A program made the translations under genes and the position numbers. The notes beneath the pieces were generated by a model that was given only the letters and a program-made list of their open reading frames with translations, was not told where the DNA came from and ran no database searches. This document shows positions 20,456-29,195 of a stretch of DNA of 64,000 nt, in pieces. Within the stretch, counting starts at the first letter, position 1, and each line of letters begins with the position of its first letter. This stretch comes from Planococcus maritimus (GTDB lineage Bacteria > Bacillota > Bacilli > Bacillales_A > Planococcaceae): the NCBI RefSeq assembly GCF_001592825.1, contig NZ_LTZG01000032.1:124001-188000 (forward strand). Reading direction: 5' to 3'.

Positions 20456-20484
20456 GCCTACACTCCTTCAGGTTTGAGGGATTG

Positions 20485-20516
20485 AAAAAAAGCGTCTCCT
20501 AAAGAGACGCTTTTTT
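20485..20516 (-). terminator. terminator of proline dehydrogenase 2
   Basis: AAAAAAAGCGTCTC and GAGACGCTTTTTT arms with a five-base loop directly after the stop at 20518. It is symmetrical and could work in both directions. Confidence 0.87.
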
Positions 20517-20517
20517 C

Positions 20518-21489
20518 TTACTTGCGTTTTTTGGTCGCGCGGCCGAGGATAAATGCCCCTGCCAAAGCTCCAATAGCGATATTGTTCTTTTTGGTGAAAA
20601 CTTGTTTGACTACCAAATTCAAGTTTTGCGGGCGCTCTGCTAGGCGTCTCATGAAATAGGCATACCAGTCATCGCCGAATGGCACGTATGTGCAGAAGTT
20701 ATAGCCTTTATTGGCAAGTTCCCGCTGCAGTTCTTTGCGGAATCCGTAAAGCATCTGGAATTCAAATTTATCGTATGAAATATCATGTTCTTTGATGAAA
20801 GCCTCGACATGATTGATGATGTGATGGTCATGTGTTGCGATCGACGTGAATTTGCCGTTCAGCAAATGATATTCAATCAGCTTGATGAAGTTCTCATCGA
20901 TTTCCTCACGTGTCTGGTAAGCTACATCCGCGGGCTCTTTGTAAGCGCCTTTGACGATGCGCAGACGGAAGTCTTTATGTTCCTGTAAATCGTCCATGGC
21001 ACGGAAAAAATAGGCTTGGATGACGGTCCCAACATTATCGTAGTCTTTCGAAAGCGTATTCAAAAGATCGTAGGAAGGCTGGACATGACCGAAATCTTCC
21101 ATATCGATATTGATGTGCATATGATAATTATGGGCAAGTGCGACAATGTCTTTTAAGTTTTCCAGGCAGAAATCATAATCGATATCCAAGCCGAGCTGTG
21201 TCGGTTTTAAGGAAATATGGGCATCGACTTTATTCTTATGGATCGCTTCGATCATATCCATGATGTTCTCTTTCGCTTCGAGCGCGGCTTCTTTCTCGAA
21301 TACGAATTCACCCAAATTGTCGACTGTCGCGCTAATGCCTTGCGCGTTCAAACTACGGATACTTTTAATGGTCTCTTCGATATTGGTTCCTGCCACTACG
21401 GTTTGGGCACCCAATTTCAAGCCGTACTTTTTGGCCGCAGCCGTAAGGAGACGGTTTTGAGACAAGCCGATAAACACATCTTTTAACAT
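20518..21489 (-). CDS. proline dehydrogenase, copy 2
   Basis: Same family as the gene at 13908-14819, and homologous over its whole length (SLKPTQLGLDID, LRIVKGAYKEPADVAYQ, FEFQMLYGFR, YFMRRLAERPQN). It is longer at 323 residues because of a C-terminal tail (NNIAIGALAGAFILGRATKKRK) with a hydrophobic Gly/Ala stretch followed by basic residues; this could be a membrane-contacting helix and is missing in copy 1. The ATG at 21489 has AGGAGGG at six bases; an in-frame ATG at 21510 lacks one. Both copies keep the substrate-binding Arg pair, so both are probably active. Confidence 0.93.
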   Translation of the reverse strand: MLKDVFIGLSQNRLLTAAAKKYGLKLGAQTVVAGTNIEETIKSIRSLNAQGISATVDNLGEFVFEKEAALEAKENIMDMIEAIHKNKVDAHISLKPTQLGLDIDYDFCLENLKDIVALAHNYHMHINIDMEDFGHVQPSYDLLNTLSKDYDNVGTVIQAYFFRAMDDLQEHKDFRLRIVKGAYKEPADVAYQTREEIDENFIKLIEYHLLNGKFTSIATHDHHIINHVEAFIKEHDISYDKFEFQMLYGFRKELQRELANKGYNFCTYVPFGDDWYAYFMRRLAERPQNLNLVVKQVFTKKNNIAIGALAGAFILGRATKKRK

Positions 21490-21664
21490 TGATTTCCCTC
21501 CTGATACCATTCAACTGCGTTGATTTCAACAGTCCCAAAAAGGCCATGCCTCGAACGTTGTCAACTTCCTTCATTGTAGTCGTTTTTCTACCACTATGCA
21601 TCATAATTTTTTAACAGTTTGCAGTGTTTGAAATACTTTTTTAAAACCAAGTCAAAATATAGAC

Positions 21665-21697
21665 AAAAGTGCCGGAATCGCTGGGGATTTCGGCACT
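21665..21697 (-). terminator. terminator of tspO
   Basis: AGTGCCG and CGGCACT outer arms with a partly paired interior (GAAAT/ATTCC region), followed on the minus strand by TTTTGT, just after the TspO stop. Confidence 0.75.
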
Positions 21698-21704
21698 CAC
21701 AACT

Positions 21705-22202
21705 TCATTTATTCAATTGCCAAAAAGAATAATTCAAGCCGAGTGCAAACGCCACCCATACGATATAAGGCACCATCAAACGACCAGCCAATTTGTCGAT
21801 TTGGTAAAATTCATAAGCTGTCCAGATGATCGTGCCGAGAAGCGCCGCCATTTCAATGAGCGCAGTGCCGCGCAGCCCCCACTTGAAGAACAAAAACGAC
21901 CACAGGAAATTCAAGCCGAGTTGAAGTTCGTAGGGGTTCATCACTTGTCGCTCCCGGCCCTGTGGTTTGGCTATTTCCTGGGCACGGTATTTCGCGAGGC
22001 CCATCATTTTGTAAAGCGCCGTCCAGACGACCGGAAACACCCACCCCGGCGGCGCGAATGAAGGCCTTTTTAGCCGATCGTATTGTTCGCGGGTACTTCT
22101 ATTGGCAAGCGCCCCGACAATTGAGCCGCCAACGACCGGCACGAGTATGCTTGCCGAAAGATTCCTTATCTTTATGCGCTCATTGACTGATACAACTTCC
22201 AT
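21705..22202 (-). CDS. TspO/MBR family membrane protein
   Basis: Five-helix tryptophan-rich sensory protein of 165 residues, relative of the mitochondrial benzodiazepine receptor; bacterial members bind and degrade porphyrins. The conserved KRPSFAPPGWVFPVVWTALY, NFLWSFLFF and YIVWVAFALGLNYSFWQLN stretches are all present. It lies only 17 bases after the DUF4139 gene with GGAGGAG before its ATG, so the two probably form an operon. Role in this organism is not visible from context. Confidence 0.93.
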   Translation of the reverse strand: MEVVSVNERIKIRNLSASILVPVVGGSIVGALANRSTREQYDRLKRPSFAPPGWVFPVVWTALYKMMGLAKYRAQEIAKPQGRERQVMNPYELQLGLNFLWSFLFFKWGLRGTALIEMAALLGTIIWTAYEFYQIDKLAGRLMVPYIVWVAFALGLNYSFWQLNK

Positions 22203-22219
22203 GAGGTCTCCTCCTTTTT

Positions 22220-23512
22220 CTAATAGCCTCGCTCTTCTCGCCTTTTGTCGACTTTGTATGTGAACTCCAATTCAACCGTGGTCTCGGGCTGGAGTCGGAT
22301 GACAAATTCCACTTTTGAACTGTTTTTCCGTTCATAATCGTGGCTGGACGATTCCATTTCCCAAATAGGCTCGAAAATAACGTGTTCGACCAGTAAACGG
22401 ATGCTTTCCTTCTTTTCATTTTCGATTCTGTAAACATAAGTGATGTACTCATGAACACCCTGTTTTTCGCGCAATTTTTCATAACTATTGCTCGTGATGT
22501 CCACTGCTTTTCCAATATGGATGCAGAAGTTTTTCCCAGGGGCCGTATGCGCGATTCGGTCTTCTCCTGCAAAAAGCGCTTCTTCCGACTCTCCGGTTTC
22601 ATATACTTTAACGAGTCCTGCAGGAAGAGGAATGCCTAACCCGTTTTCAACGGTATTGGAAAATTCCAGTTTGATGTCGGCATGCGTATCGCCTGAACAC
22701 ACTTGATACATTCTTTTAAACTCCGCTCCATGCGCCGAGAACAGCGACAATTGCTTAAGTTGTTCATTCATGACGGTGACTGGGCGACTCACGGCATAAA
22801 CGAAGCGATCGGTTAAAGCTTGCGCCGGCTTATTCGGTTCATGCATGCGCGAATAGACGATCATTGAATCGCCGTTATTCACCTCTTCTTCCCGTTGGAC
22901 CTCCCCCGCCACTAACGTGAGTTTCGCTTTTTCATAATGTGCACCGCTGCGATTCAGGATTTTCACCCAGCCATCAAACCGAAATTCATGCTCTTTGATT
23001 TCCATCGTGTAGTGGGCATGCCATTCCAGGCTCTTCGTTAAATACGACACTTGAATTTCTTGATCCAGGACGACTGGCGCTATTTTCCAGACGAGCGCCG
23101 GCTTCAACAACAAGCCTTCAGAGAGAGCAGGAAGGATTAGCTCACCGACTGGGTCGATGACAATTTCTTTCGTATCGGTCCGCTCGCCGATGATGCATTC
23201 CGACACGCTGAGCAGCCGCATCTCCAGTTCTTCCCCGGTCTCGCTGTTTCGCACATGGACGTTGCGATCGATATAACGTTCCAACAACTTGCCTTTACTG
23301 ACTAAATCATAGTCATAATTCTGCTCAAGGATTTCAAGCCCTTTTACGACGATGGAGTCCGTCTCTACACGTTCCGCAACATCCAGAAATTGAACTTCCT
23401 CTGTCAGGCCATCTGATGTTACAAGACGGCTCTCTCGCACAAGCGCAAACCCTCCGTTATATGCCGCAACCGATAAACTTTTTCGTCCATTTCGTGTAGA
23501 CTGCAGTTTCAT
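22220..23512 (-). CDS. DUF4139 domain-containing protein
   Basis: 430 residues. The central VSYLTKSLEWHAHYTM, the following FDGWVKILNRSGAHYEKAKL and the C-terminal VEFVIRLQPETTVELEFTYK beta-rich part match DUF4139 (MuiA-like) proteins, whose function is not established. No signal peptide or membrane segment is evident, so it looks cytoplasmic. Upstream partner of tspO with a 17-base gap. Confidence 0.75.
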   Translation of the reverse strand: MKLQSTRNGRKSLSVAAYNGGFALVRESRLVTSDGLTEEVQFLDVAERVETDSIVVKGLEILEQNYDYDLVSKGKLLERYIDRNVHVRNSETGEELEMRLLSVSECIIGERTDTKEIVIDPVGELILPALSEGLLLKPALVWKIAPVVLDQEIQVSYLTKSLEWHAHYTMEIKEHEFRFDGWVKILNRSGAHYEKAKLTLVAGEVQREEEVNNGDSMIVYSRMHEPNKPAQALTDRFVYAVSRPVTVMNEQLKQLSLFSAHGAEFKRMYQVCSGDTHADIKLEFSNTVENGLGIPLPAGLVKVYETGESEEALFAGEDRIAHTAPGKNFCIHIGKAVDITSNSYEKLREKQGVHEYITYVYRIENEKKESIRLLVEHVIFEPIWEMESSSHDYERKNSSKVEFVIRLQPETTVELEFTYKVDKRREERGY

Positions 23513-23630
23513 GGCACACGCTCCTTGTTGAATCGATTATTCACCCTGGCCAGGCCTTTCTCTCACCTTAGCACATCTGAGTGGCAACCGACTATAATTT
23601 AACTGAATAATCAGTCATTATTTCACAAGA

Positions 23631-23669
23631 AAAACCCACTCCGGAATTCATCTTCCGAAATGGGTTTTT
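23631..23669 (-). terminator. terminator overlapping the end of the fhs-linked small gene
   Basis: AAAACCCA and TGGGTTTT outer arms, extended by TTCGGAA against TTCCG with imperfect pairs, followed by a T run on the minus strand. The upstream arm covers the last codons of the 73-residue gene. Confidence 0.75.
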
Positions 23670-23869
23670 AAATACGCAATGGTTTGCAAGCGCGCCGCGT
23701 CTGTTAGCGGCGATTTCTTTTCGTGGACCAATTCTCCGTAGAGCAACTCCCCCAGAAAGCGGACCTCACCTTCCACTGCCGTTCCAGTTTCCGCATCGGC
23801 CACTTTCAATTGGATGTAGAGTGATTGGCCTTGCTCTACGTAATCAATAATTTGCACTCTGACTGTCAT
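23648..23869 (-). CDS. 73-residue protein coupled to fhs, unknown function
   Basis: I do not recognise a family. The product is a short, soluble, probably beta-rich protein (VQIIDYVEQGQSLYIQLKV, then TAVEGEVRFLGELLYGEL). Its ATG overlaps the fhs stop (TAATG), so it is translated with formate-tetrahydrofolate ligase. The overlap and the terminator at its end make it a real gene despite its size. Confidence 0.7.
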   Translation of the reverse strand: MTVRVQIIDYVEQGQSLYIQLKVADAETGTAVEGEVRFLGELLYGELVHEKKSPLTDAARLQTIAYLKTHFGR

Positions 23870-25533
23870 TAGAACAAACCAAGCGCTTGGCCGTCTTCCG
23901 CCACATCCATATTGAGTGCAGCAGGCGATTTTGGCAGGCCTGGCATGGTCATGATATCTCCAGTCAGGCAGACGATGAATCCTGCCCCGAGCTTCGGGAT
24001 CAGTTCGCGGATCGTCACCGTGAAGCCTTCAGGGCGCCCGAGCAGTTTCGGCTGGTCAGATAAGGAATACTGTGTTTTCGCCATGCAGATCGGCAACGCA
24101 TCCCAGCCGTATTTCTTCAGTTCGGCCAATTGCTTCTGTGCTTTATCCGTCAACTGGACATCCGCGCCGCCGTATACTTTTTGCACGATTGTCCGCAGTT
24201 TTTCTTCGACGGCATCTTCTTCTGTGTACAGGTATTTGAAATCAGCGCCTGTATCGAGTTGTCGTTTAACGAGTTGTGCAAGTTCGAGCCCACCGGCACC
24301 GCCATTCGCCCATACTTCCGTCAGCGCAATCGCGACTTGTTCCGCTTTTGCCCAGTCCATCACTTGCGCGAGTTCCGTATCGCTATCGCCATTGAAACGG
24401 TTGAGCGCTACGACCGGCTCTATGCCAAATTGACGGATCGTCTCTACATGCTTCGCTAAATTGACGATGCCGCGGCGCACCGCATCCGCATCTTCTGCGC
24501 CAAGCTCTTTTTTGTCGACGCCGCCGTGCATTTTCAACGCCCGCACTGTCGCAACGATAACGACCGCATCCGGATGAAAGCCGCCTTTGCGTGATTTGAT
24601 GTGCATGAATTTCTCAGCGCCGAGGTCTGCTCCGAATCCTGCTTCCGTGACGACAACATCCGCCAGATTCCTAGCCGTATTCGTCGCCATCAAGGAATTG
24701 CAGCCATGGGCAATGTTCGCAAACGGGCCGCCGTGAATGATCGCTGGCGTCCCTTCAATTGTCTGTACAAGATTCGGTTTGAATGCTTCTTTCAATAATA
24801 AGGCAAGCGCGCCTTGTGCTTCCAGATCCCTGACCGTTACCGGCTCGCGGTCATAGGTATAGCCGATGACCATGCGCGCCAAGCGTTCCTTTAAATCTTC
24901 TCGTGACGTAGCGAGGCATAGCACCGCCATGATTTCTGATGCGACTGTGATATCAAAGCCGTCTTCTCGCGGCACGCCTTGCGCCGGGCCGCCGAGGCCG
25001 ATCGTCACGTGGCGCAGCGCCCGGTCGTTCATGTCCAACGCACGCTTCCAAGTGATGCGCCGCGGATCGATTTTGAGCGTGTTGCCCTGATGCAAATGGT
25101 TGTCGATCAATGCGGCGAGCGCGTTGTTCGCTGTCGTAATGGCGTGAATATCGCCTGTGAAATGAAGATTGATGTCTTCCATCGGCAACACTTGTGCAAA
25201 GCCGCCGCCTGTCGCGCCGCCTTTGACACCCATGACCGGCCCGAGAGAAGGTTCGCGAAGCGCCACCATGACCGACTCGCCGCTTTGTTTCAATGCATCC
25301 GCCAAGCCGACGGTAACCGTTGATTTCCCTTCGCCTGCCGGTGTCGGGCTAATCGCTGTTACCAGCACCACTTTCCCGTCAGCATTGGTTTTCGGCAGTT
25401 TATCCACATCGATTTTCGCCTTGTATTTCCCGTATAATTCCAAAGCGTCTTCCGCAATCCCAGCGCGCTGTGCAATTTCTTGGATCGGCCGGATAGCCGC
25501 TTGTTTTGCAATCGTCAAATCGGTCATCGCCAT
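23869..25533 (-). CDS. fhs: formate-tetrahydrofolate ligase
   Basis: ATP-dependent formation of 10-formyl-THF from formate and THF in one-carbon metabolism. The P-loop [37 protein letters not shown] and the C-terminal [19 protein letters not shown] are diagnostic. The ATG at 25533 gives 554 residues and has TTGGGA six bases upstream; a second ATG at 25527 is possible. A clear promoter lies just upstream. It is followed by the coupled 73-residue gene. Confidence 0.96.
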   Translation of the reverse strand: MAMTDLTIAKQAAIRPIQEIAQRAGIAEDALELYGKYKAKIDVDKLPKTNADGKVVLVTAISPTPAGEGKSTVTVGLADALKQSGESVMVALREPSLGPVMGVKGGATGGGFAQVLPMEDINLHFTGDIHAITTANNALAALIDNHLHQGNTLKIDPRRITWKRALDMNDRALRHVTIGLGGPAQGVPREDGFDITVASEIMAVLCLATSREDLKERLARMVIGYTYDREPVTVRDLEAQGALALLLKEAFKPNLVQTIEGTPAIIHGGPFANIAHGCNSLMATNTARNLADVVVTEAGFGADLGAEKFMHIKSRKGGFHPDAVVIVATVRALKMHGGVDKKELGAEDADAVRRGIVNLAKHVETIRQFGIEPVVALNRFNGDSDTELAQVMDWAKAEQVAIALTEVWANGGAGGLELAQLVKRQLDTGADFKYLYTEEDAVEEKLRTIVQKVYGGADVQLTDKAQKQLAELKKYGWDALPICMAKTQYSLSDQPKLLGRPEGFTVTIRELIPKLGAGFIVCLTGDIMTMPGLPKSPAALNMDVAEDGQALGLF

Positions 25534-25563
25534 GCATAGTCCCAACTTTCAATTTTTCTTCCC

Positions 25564-25591
25564 ATTATAAACGGGATGCCGGAAAACACAA
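25564..25591 (-). promoter_or_regulatory. sigma-A promoter of fhs
   Basis: Minus-strand TTGTGT and TATAAT are separated by 16 bases, about 30 bases before the fhs start. Confidence 0.7.
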
Positions 25592-25625
25592 GCCAGCCCT
25601 CCGCAAGAGAATTGCGCCGCCAACT

Positions 25626-25656
25626 AAAAAAACGCACCCAAAATCAGGTGCGTTTT
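25626..25656 (-). terminator. terminator of the repeat-protein gene
   Basis: Arms AAAACGCACC and GGTGCGTTTT with an eight-base loop, then seven T on the minus strand. Confidence 0.87.
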
Positions 25657-25658
25657 CA

Positions 25659-26600
25659 TCAAAAGCGCATTTCTTCAATGACCAAGAGTTCTGGAAAATC
25701 TGCTTCGATGCGGTCTTGCAGTTCATACTCTTCCAACAAATCATAAAGTCCTTCATCTTCCAGCTTTAAAAACCGCGGGGTCTCCGGTTCGTCGTAATGG
25801 AAAAACTCCACAATGTATTTTTTCCGGCTGTTTCGGGCAATGCTGTAGACTTTAAAGCTTTCGTATTCCACCGCTTGGCCAATCTCTTGGCACGCCAATA
25901 CTGTTTCCGGATCCATCTTATCGAGATGCATATAAAGAAAAGCTTCCGAACGCGTTTGTTCCGCTGAAATGGCCGCCATCTTATCGCTATGCCGGTTGAT
26001 AAACCGCTCCGATAGGTCTTGGTGGAACGTTAGCGTCTCCCACTCCACTTGGCCTCGATGCTTTTCAATAAACCGTTCTGTTAGCTTTTGTCCGCGAGTC
26101 ACTGCAAGCCAATCAACTTTATCCGCATGGCGGTCAATCAAGCTCATTGGCAACTTCTGACGATCGCTGAGCAGTTGCCAATCCAACCGGTCCTGATGCT
26201 TCTCAATGAACATCGGCGATAGGCGTTTCGTAGAGACAAGCCGCCAATATTCCCGCTCATCAAAAGGACGGCCATGCGTTTTCAAAGCTTTCAGCTGTTT
26301 AGCGGACAACTGATTTTCTTGAACCTGCCATTTTTCCGAAGTAGAAAACTCTTCCAAAAAGCGCTCCGATAATTGCTGATGAATAAGGACTTCATCCCAG
26401 TAAAGAAAGCCGCTATATTGACGGATAAACCCTTCGGACAATTGCTGGTGCTTGGAGACTTCCTGCCAATAGACATTGCGTGCCTGGTCAGCCAGAAATT
26501 GTTCCGCTAAGGGTTCTGCTTCACTGATTTTTTTCCATGCGATTGAACGTTTGCTCTCTATCCCTTTTTCTTCCATCAATTGCTCTAGGCTATCAAACAT
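25659..26600 (-). CDS. tryptophan/leucine repeat protein, unknown function
   Basis: 313 residues. From about residue 40 to 230 it consists of six to eight copies of a roughly 24-residue unit of the form WxxLSxxQxLSExFIExHxDKV, for example VYWQEVSKHQQLSEGFI, LDWQLLSDRQKLPMSLI and VEWETLTFHQDLSERFI. Each copy should form a helical pair, giving an elongated superhelix suited to protein binding. The last 80 residues are non-repetitive and acidic (DEPETPRFLKLEDEGLYDLL). I chose the ATG at 26600, preceded by GAGTGG; longer readings run into the upstream terminator. It is cytoplasmic and stands alone. Confidence 0.75.
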   Translation of the reverse strand: MFDSLEQLMEEKGIESKRSIAWKKISEAEPLAEQFLADQARNVYWQEVSKHQQLSEGFIRQYSGFLYWDEVLIHQQLSERFLEEFSTSEKWQVQENQLSAKQLKALKTHGRPFDEREYWRLVSTKRLSPMFIEKHQDRLDWQLLSDRQKLPMSLIDRHADKVDWLAVTRGQKLTERFIEKHRGQVEWETLTFHQDLSERFINRHSDKMAAISAEQTRSEAFLYMHLDKMDPETVLACQEIGQAVEYESFKVYSIARNSRKKYIVEFFHYDEPETPRFLKLEDEGLYDLLEEYELQDRIEADFPELLVIEEMRF

Positions 26601-26661
26601 GAAAACCACTCTTTTCTGAAAAAGTATTATGTACCATATTAACACGCCTGGCCGTATAGTG

Positions 26662-26699
26662 AAAAAAGCCTGCCCACCGGTTTTATCGGTGCGCAGGCT
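26662..26699 (-). terminator. terminator of the acyl-CoA ligase operon
   Basis: AGCCTGC and GCAGGCT outer arms with inner CACCG/CGGTG pairing, then six T on the minus strand. It closes the unit ligase, thioesterase and 40-residue gene. Confidence 0.85.
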
Positions 26700-26715
26700 A
26701 TGATTGGCGTATGGC

Positions 26716-26838
26716 TTATTTTTGTTGATTCTGTTCGTCGAGGTTTCTGGCATTATCTGCAAAAGCCTGTTGTTCTTCACGCAACTCTTGCTCGCGGCGC
26801 TCTTCTTCCAGTCTTTCTTTGTTTTTGTCTCTTGCCAT
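26716..26838 (-). CDS. 40-residue highly charged small protein
   Basis: A short reading frame with a good ribosome site (GGAGGG, seven bases before the ATG) and a terminator straight after it. The product begins MARDKNKERLEEE and is almost entirely Glu, Arg, Gln and Lys, so it should be a single soluble helix. Such short charged proteins are common in Bacillales but I cannot name the family. The position between the thioesterase and the terminator suggests it belongs to that transcript. Confidence 0.6.
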   Translation of the reverse strand: MARDKNKERLEEERREQELREEQQAFADNARNLDEQNQQK

Positions 26839-26910
26839 GTAGATCCCTCCTTATGTCTTATCCCTCGTATTCCCGTTCTTTGAGAACTCAAACAAGTAAT
26901 CTCCTCCACG

Positions 26911-27312
26911 TCATTCGCTTGGTTTTTTAACAATCGCCACCGTGCAGCGCGACACGCAAATCAGGCGTTCTTCTTCGTCGACGATTTTAATATCCCAAAT
27001 CATCGTCGTGCGCCCTTTGTGGAGCGGCGTGCCAATCGCTGTTACAACGCCGTCTTGTTTTCCGCGAATGTGGTTGGCATTGATCTCCAATCCGACCGCG
27101 ATTTCGCGGGCCTGGTCAATCGCGTGCCAGGTGCCAAAACTGGCCACTGTTTCCGCGAGTACGACCGATGCCCCGCCATGCAGTAAACCGAACGGCTGGT
27201 GCGTCGCCGCATGCACAGGCATCGTCGCGACGATCCGTTCCCCGGATTGCTCGGTCAGTTCGATCCCGAGCACTCCCATGATGGTCTCTTCCACCGGCTT
27301 CATCTTTACCAT
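26911..27312 (-). CDS. PaaI/MenI-type hotdog thioesterase
   Basis: Acyl-CoA thioesterase of 133 residues. HQPFGLLHGGASVVLAETVAS is the signature of the family, where HGG binds the thioester and the Glu is catalytic. Members hydrolyse phenylacetyl-CoA, 1,4-dihydroxy-2-naphthoyl-CoA or related esters. It follows the acyl-CoA ligase gene by 26 bases, with AGAGGG before its ATG, so the pair can activate and release an acyl group; the natural substrate is unknown. Confidence 0.88.
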   Translation of the reverse strand: MVKMKPVEETIMGVLGIELTEQSGERIVATMPVHAATHQPFGLLHGGASVVLAETVASFGTWHAIDQAREIAVGLEINANHIRGKQDGVVTAIGTPLHKGRTTMIWDIKIVDEEERLICVSRCTVAIVKKPSE

Positions 27313-27338
27313 GTTTGCCCTCTTTTCTTGCCGCCTTG

Positions 27339-28895
27339 TTAAGACGACAATTGTTTGTATTGTTCGCGCAATAAAAATTTCTGGATCTTGCCGCTTGCGT
27401 TACGTGGCAATTCGTCGACGAAACGGTACGAACGCGGCCGTTTGTAGCGCGCGAGATTTTCGTGATTGACGCAGTATGCTTCCAGTTCCTGCTCCGTGAG
27501 CGAGTGATCTTTTGAGACGACAAAAGCAAGTACAGATTCGCCCCATTTCTCATCCGGTATGCCAAGCACTGCCACATCCTGGACTTTGTCGTGCCCATGG
27601 AGCGCATCTTCCACTTCGCGCGGGTAAATATTTTCCCCGCCACTGATAATCATATCATCGACGCGGTCGGCCACGTACAGATAGCCTTGTTCATCTAAAT
27701 AGCCAAGGTCACTCGAGTGATACCAGCCTTTATAAAGCGCTTTTTCTGTCGCATCTTCCCGCTGGAAATACCCCGCCATCATGCTCGGGCCGCGTACGAT
27801 GATTTCACCGACTTCAAACGGCGCAAGCACTTCATCAGGTTCCGACGGTCCGTCTTCATTCGGCCGGACGACTCGGATTTCATGATTATAGGCAGGCTGC
27901 CCAGCAGATCCTGCTTTTTTCAATTGGTCTTCTTCCGCCAAAAAGGTGATGGCCGGGCCCATTTCTGTCTGCCCATAAGCTTGAATCAACTCTATGCCAA
28001 GAACTGCCTTGACGCGTTTAACGAGCACCGGTGCCATTGGAGCAGCGCCGTACAAACCACGCGTTAGTGTCTTCACTTTTTGCTGGGCACCATCGATTTC
28101 AGCGATCATGCTCCACATCGTTGGCACTGCAAACATCACCGTAACCTGTTCTTGTTCAATGGTATCCAGTGCCAGGAACGGATCGAATTGGTGCATGATG
28201 ATACTCGATGCCCCCGCCTGGACACGCGGGATGATATTGCAATGCAATTCCGCACAATGAAACATCGGCGCCGCGACCAAACCAATATCGTTCTTTGTCG
28301 TCTTAAGCATCGCAATGCACGTCATACTCTGTTCGGCCATGCTCCGGTGCCGGTGAATAACGCCTTTTGGCCGCCCTGTCGTTCCGCTCGTATACATAAT
28401 GGCGTAGGTATCCGATTCATCTACTTCAACACTTGGGTCTTCTGCCGGGGCCTCCGCGACTTGTTCATGATAATTCTTGGCAAAGGATGGCGTGTTGCCA
28501 TCGATCGTCCAGAACTGGACGGCTGGAAACTGCGGCGCAATCGTTTCTACAACCCCCTCAAGCACTTCTTCGAACAACACCACTTCAGGCTTGGCGTCTT
28601 CTAGGATAAAGGCCAGTTCTTCGGCCTTAAGCCGGAAATTAATCGGGTTGAAAATCGCGCCGATTTTGGCGCAGGCAAATAATGTAGTCGCCAACTCTTG
28701 GTTATTGAAAAGATACGTAGAAACACGATCTCCTTTAGCAACGCCAGCTGCCGTCAGCGCATTCGCCAAGCGATAGACATCCTCTTGCCACTGAGCATAA
28801 GTCCAGCGCCGATTTCTTCTTAAGTCGACAAACGCTTCACGTTCCGGGTGCAAGGAAACCGTATGATCAAATATACTGCCGAGTGTCGCATACAT
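27339..28895 (-). CDS. acyl-CoA synthetase (AMP-forming)
   Basis: Class I adenylate-forming enzyme, probably a medium- or long-chain fatty acid or aryl acid CoA ligase. The A3 motif MYTSGTTGRPKGVIHRHRS, AYGQTEMGP (A5), the YLYVADRVDDMIISGGENI region (A8) and the catalytic Lys in RNASGKIQKF (A10) are all present in 518 residues. GGGAGG precedes the ATG. It heads an operon with a hotdog thioesterase. Specificity cannot be read from the sequence. Confidence 0.92.
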   Translation of the reverse strand: MYATLGSIFDHTVSLHPEREAFVDLRRNRRWTYAQWQEDVYRLANALTAAGVAKGDRVSTYLFNNQELATTLFACAKIGAIFNPINFRLKAEELAFILEDAKPEVVLFEEVLEGVVETIAPQFPAVQFWTIDGNTPSFAKNYHEQVAEAPAEDPSVEVDESDTYAIMYTSGTTGRPKGVIHRHRSMAEQSMTCIAMLKTTKNDIGLVAAPMFHCAELHCNIIPRVQAGASSIIMHQFDPFLALDTIEQEQVTVMFAVPTMWSMIAEIDGAQQKVKTLTRGLYGAAPMAPVLVKRVKAVLGIELIQAYGQTEMGPAITFLAEEDQLKKAGSAGQPAYNHEIRVVRPNEDGPSEPDEVLAPFEVGEIIVRGPSMMAGYFQREDATEKALYKGWYHSSDLGYLDEQGYLYVADRVDDMIISGGENIYPREVEDALHGHDKVQDVAVLGIPDEKWGESVLAFVVSKDHSLTEQELEAYCVNHENLARYKRPRSYRFVDELPRNASGKIQKFLLREQYKQLSS

Positions 28896-29058
28896 TATTT
28901 TTTCCTCCCTCTACTGAATAGTGATTCACAAACAAACTACTTTCATAATGTCAGATTTGCATAAATATTTCAACAATTGTTTTAGGTACAATTTTGTTTT
29001 GAGCCACATCTAATAGACTAAAAGAAATTTTTACCATTATTATTTTTATAGTCAAAAT

Positions 29059-29087
29059 AAAACTCTAAATTAAGACTTTAGAGTTTT
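29059..29087. repeat. AT-rich inverted repeat next to the WalR box
   Basis: Perfect 11-base arms AAAACTCTAAA (29059-29069) and TTTAGAGTTTT (29077-29087) with a seven-base spacer. It lies upstream of the promoter in a divergent intergenic region, so it is unlikely to be a terminator for either gene and may be an operator. The rest of 28896-29195 holds no gene. Confidence 0.6.
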
Positions 29088-29103
29088 GTAACACAAATGT
29101 AAT
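29087..29103 (+). promoter_or_regulatory. WalR (YycF) binding site
   Basis: TGTAAC-acaaa-TGTAAT matches the WalR consensus TGTWAH-N5-TGTWAH at every defined position. A -10 element TATACT lies at 29119-29124, and the place where a -35 would be (29096-29101) is inside the box and non-consensus, as expected of an activator-dependent promoter. The gene controlled is the LysM-NlpC/P60 wall hydrolase. Confidence 0.8.
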
Positions 29104-29195
29104 ATAAAACTTATTGCCTATACTTATGAAACTGAATACACTTAAAGAAAATTGCGTACGCAAATTACGTTGCGAACATTAAAAGGGGAATGAGC

